Assembly (NCBI GenBank): GCA_030524065.1
Contig: JAUNHF010000140.1
Span: forward strand, 1-5,276
DNA: 5,276 nt
Source of the DNA: Deinococcus sp.
Lineage (GTDB): Bacteria; Deinococcota; Deinococci; Deinococcales; Deinococcaceae
Direction of reading: 5' to 3'
Below the pieces are notes generated by a model. It saw nothing but the letters and a program-made list of their open reading frames with translations. It was not told the DNA's origin and did not search any database. This document shows, in pieces, positions 1 to 5,276 of the stretch; positions within the stretch are counted from its first letter, which is position 1, and each line of letters begins with the position of its first letter. The position numbers and the translations under genes were made by a program.

Positions 1-996
<996 letters not shown>

Positions 997-997
<1 letters not shown>

Positions 998-1036
998 GCC
1001 CCCGCCAGACGCGCAGGCGTCCATGATTCGGGGGCT
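997..1036. repeat. Nested palindrome / potential hairpin in the ltrA-ligA gap
   Basis: A perfect 8-bp outer stem, AGCCCCCG (997-1004) with CGGGGGCT (1029-1036), encloses a perfect 5-bp inner stem, GACGC (1008-1012) with GCGTC (1017-1021), with loop GCAG. The interior is asymmetric: 3 unpaired bases on one side and 7 on the other. Neither side is followed by a T-run, so it is not a textbook intrinsic terminator. It sits about 30 bp downstream of the LtrA-family stop codon and abuts the ligA -35 region. It could attenuate read-through from ltrA, bind a protein, or do nothing. Confidence 0.6.
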
Positions 1037-1066
1037 CCTCTGACAAGACTTCCAGCTTTTCAGCGC

Positions 1067-2347
1067 CTAGTCATGCGAGCCGTGTTCTTCCAAAATGCGC
1101 TCTTCTACCGCTCCCAAGCGCTTGGTTGCAGCGTCTTTGGCCGTCACGAGGGCAATCGCCACAGTGACCGCGGCTGTCGCCAGATGCAACGTGAGCGTAT
1201 CTATATGGGTGGCCGCCAGGCCCAGACTGACCGCCAAGCCCAACAACAACGCCGCCATAGAACGGTCCAGCGACGGCACACTGATCAGGCGCGAAGCCGC
1301 GTAGCGAATCAGCCCAAGCGAAGCAAAGACAGCGGCCAGCGACCAGCTCACCAAGCTCAGGTTCAGCTGATCGTGGTGTTCGTCTTCGTAGGCAATCCCG
1401 TGTCCAAAGCCCACCCCCAGCATCATGATGGCGATGGTCAGCGGCAGATGGGCGTAGAGCCAGGCCATCAGGGTGCCGCCACGCGACTGCAAATTCGCCA
1501 GCAGCACGGGCAGAGCGCGCGACTGATCAAAATAAAGCCGGAAGAGCGCAATGCAGGTGATCAGCGCCAGGAACGTGGGGCCCTGATCCTGCAAGGTCAG
1601 CTGCTGCTGACGGCCACCCGCGACCAGCTCGGTCACAATGCCGCCCAGTGCGATGATCTGCAAAAGACCCACGCGCTCAGGCAGGTGCTCATGGTGCGGT
1701 AAGGCGTTGTGGTGGTAGCGCTGGGCCACCAGGGGCGTGAGCACCGTGACCAACAGGGCCAGGCCCCACAGCACCAGGGTCAGGGTGTCACTGCTGGGAA
1801 TACTGAGCAGCCACAGCACCCCAGAGAGGCCAAGGCCCGCCGCCGTGATCTGCGCGAAGCGGGCTGCGGCCGGCTCGGAGCGCGACACCAGCAGATACAT
1901 GGCGACCAGCGTAAAGCGGTTAAAGGCGTAAGCCGCCGCAAACAGCCAGCCGACATCGCTCAGATCACCGCGCAGGGTCAGGCTCAGCACGCCCAGGGTC
2001 AGCAGTTCCACCAACGTGCCCCAGCGGTAGATACGGTTCTCGTTGCCAAAGCGGGCCGCAAACTGCGTGTTCCCAGCCCACACCGACCACAGCGCGGCGA
2101 ACATCAGCAAAAAGATAACGACGTTCTCGGGCGAGAAGCTGTCGCCCAGCCGCTTGGCGAGCTGGTCAAACGAAGTCACAAAAATCAAATCAAAGAACAG
2201 CTCCAGCCAGCTGACTTTCTGCTCTTCGGAGGTGAGTTGGCCGCGCTGCTCCGAGCCAGAATTGACCGAGATGCCCTGATCTTGTCCGCCAGTTTCACGG
2301 GCCTGAACCTGGAAATCAACTCCATCCTTGGTGTTGTTTTGCGTCAT
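1067..2347 (-). CDS. ltrA: LtrA-family (low temperature requirement A) multi-pass membrane protein
   Basis: A 426-residue integral membrane protein of the bacterial low-temperature-requirement A family. The family is named from a Listeria locus needed for growth in the cold, and its biochemical role is unknown. The protein begins with a hydrophilic tail of about 45 residues rich in Q, E, G and S. The family signature follows at 46-63 (WLELFFDLIFV, then F60 and Q62). Hydrophobic stretches near 46-62, 76-91, 109-127, 131-153, 166-183, 188-206, 226-244, 257-275, 293-313, 331-349, 360-378 and 384-402 suggest 10-12 membrane segments. The second signature, HLPERVGLLQIIALG, is at 221-235. After LG, where members I recall usually have Glu, this protein has G236. 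Two soluble loops are His-rich (211-221, and 315-326 with many acidic residues). The start ATG is preceded at 10 nt by AGAGGG and, unlike its neighbours, has no -10 hexamer next to it. The gene lies 124 bp downstream of ruvA on the same strand, so co-transcription is possible. The family call is firm; the function is not known. Confidence 0.92.
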   Translation of the reverse strand: MTQNNTKDGVDFQVQARETGGQDQGISVNSGSEQRGQLTSEEQKVSWLELFFDLIFVTSFDQLAKRLGDSFSPENVVIFLLMFAALWSVWAGNTQFAARFGNENRIYRWGTLVELLTLGVLSLTLRGDLSDVGWLFAAAYAFNRFTLVAMYLLVSRSEPAAARFAQITAAGLGLSGVLWLLSIPSSDTLTLVLWGLALLVTVLTPLVAQRYHHNALPHHEHLPERVGLLQIIALGGIVTELVAGGRQQQLTLQDQGPTFLALITCIALFRLYFDQSRALPVLLANLQSRGGTLMAWLYAHLPLTIAIMMLGVGFGHGIAYEDEHHDQLNLSLVSWSLAAVFASLGLIRYAASRLISVPSLDRSMAALLLGLAVSLGLAATHIDTLTLHLATAAVTVAIALVTAKDAATKRLGAVEERILEEHGSHD

Positions 2348-2357
2348 TGTTCGCTGT

Positions 2358-2363
2358 CCCTCT
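2358..2363 (-). promoter_or_regulatory. Shine-Dalgarno site of the LtrA-family gene
   Basis: AGAGGG on the minus strand ends 10 nt before the ATG. The spacing is slightly long but usable. It supports this start and a leadered mRNA, in contrast to ligA, ruvA and trxB. Confidence 0.5.
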
Positions 2364-2411
2364 GCGTGAAGTAAGAAGGCGTGTGGCGGCCTGCTCCGCA
2401 GCCAGGAGAAT

Positions 2412-2424
2412 GCCGGAAGCCGGC
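2412..2424 (-). other. Small GC hairpin in the ruvA-ltrA gap
   Basis: GCCGG (2412-2416) and CCGGC (2420-2424) form a perfect 5-bp stem with a 3-nt loop, about 50 bp downstream of the ruvA stop codon. No T-run follows on the minus strand, so termination would be weak at best. The remaining gap (2348-2471) holds the ltrA Shine-Dalgarno site and no clear promoter. Confidence 0.3.
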
Positions 2425-2471
2425 GTATCCACTCCCGACCCAGTGTGCGCGGCGCGCGGAGGTGACGTGGC

Positions 2472-3062
2472 CTAGCGGAGTTGTCCCAGACCTTTGCGAA
2501 TCAGGGCGTCGGCGCCCTGGTCTGGGTTGTCGGCCAGCAAACCGGCAATCACCGTGCGGACCTGCGGCTCGCGGAAGCCCAGTGCCATCAGGGCGTCTAT
2601 AGCGTCGGCGCCGGCGGTGGTCACGGTCACAGGCTTGCCGCCAGGGGCCGGCGCAGCGAGATGGGCGGGCACCTTGGCCTGCACCTCCAGAATCAGGCGC
2701 TCGGCCGTTTTCTTGCCCACTCCGCTGACGCTGGACAGCAGTCCTGTGTCGCCGTCAAGAATGCCCTGTGCCAGCGTAGAGACCGGCATGGCCGACAGCA
2801 GCGCCAGGCCCAGCTTGGGACCAACGCCGCTGACTCCGGTGACCAGATCAAACAGCTGCGCACTGTCGGTGTCCTGAAAGCCGAACAGCAGTTGCGCGTC
2901 CTCACGGACGATAAAGCGAGTGTGCAGCTCGGCACCTTCACCGGGCTTAAGGCGGGCCAGGGTGGACTGCGGACAAAAGACCTCGTACCCCAGGCCTCCG
3001 GTTTGGACAACGGCACTGCTGGGGCGCACTTCGCGCACTGTGCCTGAGAGGTAAACAATCAC
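2472..3062 (-). CDS. ruvA: Holliday junction branch migration complex subunit RuvA
   Basis: RuvA binds four-way DNA junctions as a tetramer and loads the RuvB ATPase rings that drive branch migration during recombinational repair. At 196 residues it has normal family length. Domain I (about 1-63) is an OB fold opening MIVYLSGTVREV. REDAQLLFGF at 53-62 includes the acidic-pin residues E54 and D55, which in E. coli RuvA separate the strands at the junction. Domain II holds two helix-hairpin-helix motifs: LVTGVSGVGPKLGLALL (73-89) and LLSSVSGVGKKTAERLIL (108-125). A Gly/Pro/Ala/Thr linker (about 136-152) leads to domain III (153-196), the RuvB-binding part, ending IRKGLGQLR. The start is GTG (3060-3062). 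It is favoured because MI-YL-G is the usual RuvA N-terminus and a -10 hexamer sits 6 nt upstream. It is transcribed divergently from trxB. No ruvB or ruvC is in the window. Confidence 0.96.
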   Translation of the reverse strand: MIVYLSGTVREVRPSSAVVQTGGLGYEVFCPQSTLARLKPGEGAELHTRFIVREDAQLLFGFQDTDSAQLFDLVTGVSGVGPKLGLALLSAMPVSTLAQGILDGDTGLLSSVSGVGKKTAERLILEVQAKVPAHLAAPAPGGKPVTVTTAGADAIDALMALGFREPQVRTVIAGLLADNPDQGADALIRKGLGQLR

Positions 3063-3097
3063 CCGGCTATTGTAGGGACTACCCTAGGCCGCAAAGG
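3063..3097 (-). promoter_or_regulatory. Putative leaderless promoter of ruvA
   Basis: On the minus strand TACAAT (3069-3074), one base from the TATAAT consensus, ends 6 nt before the GTG start. At a 17-nt spacer the -35 position is CCTTTG (3092-3097), a poor match to TTGACA. There is no Shine-Dalgarno site between the hexamer and the start, so a leaderless transcript is expected. The -10 overlaps an inverted repeat at 3073-3086. Confidence 0.6.
3073..3086. repeat. Short inverted repeat overlapping the ruvA -10
   Basis: TAGGG (3073-3077), spacer ACTA, then CCCTA (3082-3086). The left arm shares two bases with the ruvA -10 hexamer, and the rest lies between the -10 and -35 positions, where a repressor could act. 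It is only 5 bp per arm, so chance is a real possibility. Confidence 0.4.
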
Positions 3098-3180
3098 GAG
3101 CCTGAGCCGGTGCGGGCGCAAACCAAAGCGTTGCATTAAGCTGCTGGGCCAGTCGCCTGTGCCGGCCTTCCCTTTGTGGC
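3088..3180. repeat. Inverted pair of 12-mers in the ruvA/trxB divergent region
   Basis: TCCCTTTGCGGC on the minus strand (3088-3099) and TCCCTTTGTGGC on the plus strand (3169-3180) differ at one base and face each other across 69 bp. The minus-strand copy occupies the -35 position of ruvA. The plus-strand copy ends 31 nt upstream of the trxB -10. This could be a shared activator or operator site, or chance in GC-rich DNA. Confidence 0.4.
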
Positions 3181-3208
3181 GCTGGCCCGGACCGCCCGCT
3201 TGGCTGGG

Positions 3209-3223
3209 TGCTACCCTGAACGC
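3209..3223 (+). promoter_or_regulatory. Putative leaderless extended -10 promoter of trxB
   Basis: TGC followed by TACCCT (3212-3217) makes an extended -10 element (TGN-TANNNT). The hexamer ends 6 nt before the trxB ATG at 3224. No good TTGACA match lies 16-18 nt upstream, which is often tolerated when the -10 is extended. No Shine-Dalgarno site is present. Confidence 0.6.
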
Positions 3224-4225
3224 ATGACGGAACATCCCCAGCAGTACGACGTAATTATCGTGGGCGGCGGCCCCGCTGGACTGACGGCAGCCATCTATAC
3301 CGGCCGCGGCGAACTGAGCACGCTGGTTTTGGAGCGTGGCATGCCCGGCGGCCAGATTTCCCAGACCGAAGAGGTGGAAAACTATCCTGGGTTCCCCGAA
3401 GCCATCAGCGGACTGGAGCTGAGCCAGCGAATGGTGCAGCAGGCCGAGAAGTTTGGCGCCGTGATTGAGATGGACGAAGTGCAGAGCGTCCAGCATGACC
3501 CCAGCGGCAGCGAGTATCCCTTTACCGTGCAGGGGTTTGCCGGAAGCTACCAGAGCAAGTCGGTAATCCTGACCACGGGCGCCGAGCCGCGCCGCTTGGG
3601 TGTGCCCGGCGAAGAAAAGTTCTGGGGCAAGGGCGTCAGCACCTGCGCCACCTGTGACGGCTTTTTTTACCGAGGCAAAAAGGTCGTGGTGGTGGGTGGC
3701 GGCGACGCAGCCGTGGAAGAAGGCCTGTTTCTGACCAAGTTTGCCGACGAAGTGACCCTGATCCACCGCCGCGATACCCTGCGCGCCAACAAGTCGGCCC
3801 AGGCCCGCGTGTTCGCCAACGAGAAGATGCGGTTTATCTGGGACACCGCCGTCGAAGAAATCCTGGGCGACGAGCAGGTGAATGCCGTGCGGCTGAAGAA
3901 CCTCAAGACCGGCGAAGAAAGCGTGATGGAGACCGACGGTGTGTTTGTCTTTATCGGCCACATCCCCAACACCAGCTTCCTGGGAGACACGGTCAAGCTG
4001 CGCGAAGACGGCTACGTAGATGTGCGCGAGGATATCTTTACCAGCGTGCCGATGCTGTTTGCCGCCGGCGACGTGAGCGACTGGGTGTACCGCCAGCTGG
4101 CAACCAGCGTGGGGACCGGCACCCGCGCTGCCATGACCGCCGAGCGCTCCCTGGCCGAGCTGGAAGCAGGCTTCTCGCACGCGGCCAGCGCAGGTGCCCC
4201 GGCTCAGGCAGCGGCCACCGACTGA
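3224..4225 (+). CDS. trxB: Thioredoxin-disulfide reductase (low-molecular-weight type)
   Basis: A cytosolic FAD enzyme that uses NADPH to reduce thioredoxin, keeping protein thiols and ribonucleotide reductase supplied with electrons. The 333 residues match the usual bacterial length (about 310-340). The FAD-binding Rossmann motif GGGPAGL is at 14-20, followed by the family segment GMPGGQ (39-44). The redox-active CATC has C141 and C144, followed by D145. The NADPH-binding motif GGGDAAVEE is at 158-166, and HRR at 181-183 with R187 fits NADPH rather than NADH preference. The second FAD motif AAGDV is at 280-284, followed by [11 protein letters not shown]. The last 15 or so residues are an Ala-rich tail without recognisable function. 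An in-frame GTG at 3176 would add 16 residues, but the ATG at 3224 is chosen because a -10 hexamer lies 6 nt before it and the added residues resemble no family N-terminus. It is divergent from ruvA, appears monocistronic, and is followed by a strong terminator. Confidence 0.98.
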   Translation: MTEHPQQYDVIIVGGGPAGLTAAIYTGRGELSTLVLERGMPGGQISQTEEVENYPGFPEAISGLELSQRMVQQAEKFGAVIEMDEVQSVQHDPSGSEYPFTVQGFAGSYQSKSVILTTGAEPRRLGVPGEEKFWGKGVSTCATCDGFFYRGKKVVVVGGGDAAVEEGLFLTKFADEVTLIHRRDTLRANKSAQARVFANEKMRFIWDTAVEEILGDEQVNAVRLKNLKTGEESVMETDGVFVFIGHIPNTSFLGDTVKLREDGYVDVREDIFTSVPMLFAAGDVSDWVYRQLATSVGTGTRAAMTAERSLAELEAGFSHAASAGAPAQAAATD

Positions 4226-4272
4226 AGTTCAATGGGGTCAGCTTAGCCCTGACAGTGCAGTTCTGGAGAGCA

Positions 4273-4310
4273 GGAGCGGCCGCCCCGGCGGGGGCCCGCT
4301 CCGCTTTTTT
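4273..4310 (+). terminator. Rho-independent terminator of trxB
   Basis: A GC-rich hairpin starts 47 nt after the trxB stop codon. GGAGCGG (4273-4279) pairs with CCGCTCC (4296-4302). After a 2-nt CC bulge, GCCCC pairs with GGGGC around loop GGCG. Six T residues follow (4305-4310). The opposite strand has no T-run on its 3' side, so it is directional, though it may also slow read-through from the convergent AIM24-family gene. Confidence 0.88.
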
Positions 4311-4320
4311 GGCTGGGCCG

Positions 4321-5085
4321 TTAACTGCTGCTGACCAGCACAGGCGTTTCCTCGTAAGGCTGCACCACCACGAACCCGCTGCCTTCAAACACCATCTGGA
4401 AGGTTTCGCCGCCTCCACGCCCCAGCAGCGTTTTGAGCGAGAGGTCCATGCGCAGCTCAGGGCTGAGCCCCGCACTCCAGGCCACAGTGGCGTTGGGGTC
4501 GGTCGTCACCGGCTCACCGGGCCGCACCGGCAGGGTCAGCGGCTGCCCGTGGCTGAGCAGGGCGACCAGCCCCCGGCCACTCAGGCGCACGCTGAACAGC
4601 CCTCCGCTGGCCCAGCCGGCCATGCGGCGGTGCATGGTGATGTCATAGCCGACACTATCCTCAAAAGCGAGCAGGTCGTTGCCGTTTACATTCAGGGTGT
4701 CATCTTCCAGCCGCAGGATAGTGATCTGTTTGCCCTTGTCCGCCAAGTAACACACCCCGCGCCCCTCAATCCGGGCCAGCGGGGTCATCTCGCCGGTCGC
4801 GGCGCGCTTGAGCGCTTTCATCATGCCGCCAGACAGCATCCCCTCGCGCTGAAAAGTCAGCTGGCCCTTGTAAGCCACCATCGCCCCCAGCTTGCTCCAA
4901 ATGCGGCCGTTCACATGGGCTTCAAGCATCCGGGGTGATTCGAGCTCGAACACGTCGCCGGGGCGGTCCCGTTCGGCCGTTTGCTGCAAGAACTCGTGCA
5001 GGCGGGTGGCTTCCCGACCCGCCGCAGCAGGCTGAGACGGTTGCGGTGCTTGCTCCTGGGGACGGTCCTCTTCGCGCTCGGTCAT
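4321..5085 (-). CDS. AIM24-family protein
   Basis: A 254-residue soluble protein of the AIM24 family, named after a yeast mitochondrial protein. The role of bacterial members is not established. The first 28 residues or so are a low-complexity E/Q/P/A-rich tail. The conserved core runs from about 44 to 246: FELESPRMLE (46-55) and GRIWSKLGAMVAYKG (60-74), then several Gly-rich beta repeats including LLAFEDSVGYDI (138-149), GGLFSVRLSGRGLVALLSHG (161-180), and GRGGGETFQMVFEGSGFVVV (222-241), followed by QPYEE. There is no signal peptide or membrane segment. The ATG start lacks both a clear Shine-Dalgarno site and a well-placed -10, so an internal GTG at V45 cannot be fully excluded, though it would cut into the core. 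It lies 40 bp downstream of a LuxR-type regulator on the same strand and converges on trxB. Family call good, function unknown. Confidence 0.87.
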   Translation of the reverse strand: MTEREEDRPQEQAPQPSQPAAAGREATRLHEFLQQTAERDRPGDVFELESPRMLEAHVNGRIWSKLGAMVAYKGQLTFQREGMLSGGMMKALKRAATGEMTPLARIEGRGVCYLADKGKQITILRLEDDTLNVNGNDLLAFEDSVGYDITMHRRMAGWASGGLFSVRLSGRGLVALLSHGQPLTLPVRPGEPVTTDPNATVAWSAGLSPELRMDLSLKTLLGRGGGETFQMVFEGSGFVVVQPYEETPVLVSSS

Positions 5086-5125
5086 TCTTCTACTACGCGC
5101 CTGTTGTTGCCGGAGTTCCGCTCCC
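5086..5125 (-). other. Gap between the LuxR-type gene and the AIM24-family gene
   Basis: These 40 bp hold no convincing terminator or promoter. The sequence before the AIM24 ATG contains TAGTAG at -10 to -5, which is misplaced and lacks the final T of a -10 hexamer. No GGAG-type ribosome site is near the ATG. The short same-strand gap favours co-transcription of the two genes. Confidence 0.4.
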
Positions 5126-5276
5126 CTACTCCAGCAGGCCGATGGTGCGGGCGCGGCTGACCGCCTCGGTGCGGTCGCAGGCGTCCAGCTTGCCGTACAT
5201 CCGCGCCAGATGGTCCTTGACAGTGTCGGGGCTTACGCCCAGCTCGCGGGCGATCTCCTTGTTGCTCAGACCCTGG
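5126..5276 (-). CDS. LuxR/NarL-type transcriptional regulator, C-terminal 49 residues (N-terminus beyond the window)
   Basis: Only the end of the DNA-binding domain is visible. It opens QGLSNKEIARELGVSPDTVK and continues through a helix with DHLARMYGKL to a C-terminus ending ARTIGLLE and a TAG stop. This is the classic LuxR (GerE) helix-turn-helix: NKEIARELGVS forms the first HTH helices, PDTVKDHLARMYGKL the recognition helix, and DRTEAVSRA the dimerisation helix. Such domains usually sit at the end of NarL/FixJ response regulators or of larger LuxR/MalT-type proteins, and the visible part cannot tell which. It may regulate or be co-transcribed with the AIM24-family gene 40 bp downstream. Confidence 0.87.
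   Translation of the reverse strand, partial: QGLSNKEIARELGVSPDTVKDHLARMYGKLDACDRTEAVSRARTIGLLE

Noticed and set aside
2410..2475. 21-codon plus-strand ORF in the ruvA-ltrA gap, starting ATG after AGGAGA
   Set aside because: The purine-rich stretch is directly against the ATG, too close for a ribosome site. There is no promoter, and the peptide is unremarkable.
3176..3223. Upstream in-frame GTG start for trxB adding 16 residues
   Set aside because: The added residues lie over the extended -10 element and resemble no thioredoxin reductase N-terminus. [19 protein letters not shown] starting at 3224 fits the family.
3059..4180. 373-codon open reading frame on the minus strand, antisense to trxB
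   Set aside because: It is the mirror of a complete, motif-verified trxB gene, covers the divergent promoter region, and its His/Gly/Ala-rich translation matches no family I know.
4241..4257. Small stem GTCAG/CTGAC just after trxB, as a possible second terminator
   Set aside because: It has only 5 bp with a 7-nt loop and no T-run. The strong hairpin at 4273-4310 explains termination.

Overview
The window is GC-rich and densely packed with genes. It most likely comes from a Deinococcus or close relative. The NAD+-dependent DNA ligase and RuvA read like Deinococcus homologues as I remember them. Three of the five visible gene starts (ligA, ruvA, trxB) have a TANNNT -10 hexamer exactly 6 nt before the start codon and no convincing Shine-Dalgarno site, the leaderless-mRNA arrangement that is common in Deinococcus. 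The genus assignment is an inference, not a database result.

Layout: positions 1-964 (minus) hold the N-terminal 321 residues of ligA, cut by the window edge. Positions 1067-2347 (minus) encode a many-pass membrane protein of the LtrA (low temperature requirement A) family. Positions 2472-3062 (minus) encode RuvA, the Holliday-junction-binding subunit of RuvAB. A 161-bp divergent promoter region (3063-3223) separates ruvA from trxB (3224-4225, plus), a complete low-molecular-weight thioredoxin reductase followed by a strong rho-independent terminator. On the minus strand, 4321-5085 encodes an AIM24-family protein. Upstream of it, 5126-5276 holds the last 49 residues of a LuxR/NarL-type HTH regulator that enters from beyond the window. 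No gene-free stretch exceeds about 160 bp.

How the genes fit together: ligA and ruvA serve DNA replication, repair and recombination, and trxB supplies reducing power to thioredoxin. All are chromosomal housekeeping or stress-tolerance functions. The LtrA-family membrane protein between the two repair genes and the AIM24 protein next to a LuxR-type regulator are the least understood parts. I see no mobile element, CRISPR array, tRNA or rRNA, and no clear previously undescribed system. The most interesting signals are the repeated leaderless promoter geometry, inverted repeats in the ruvA/trxB region, a 40-nt nested palindrome in front of ligA, and sequence oddities in the LtrA protein.
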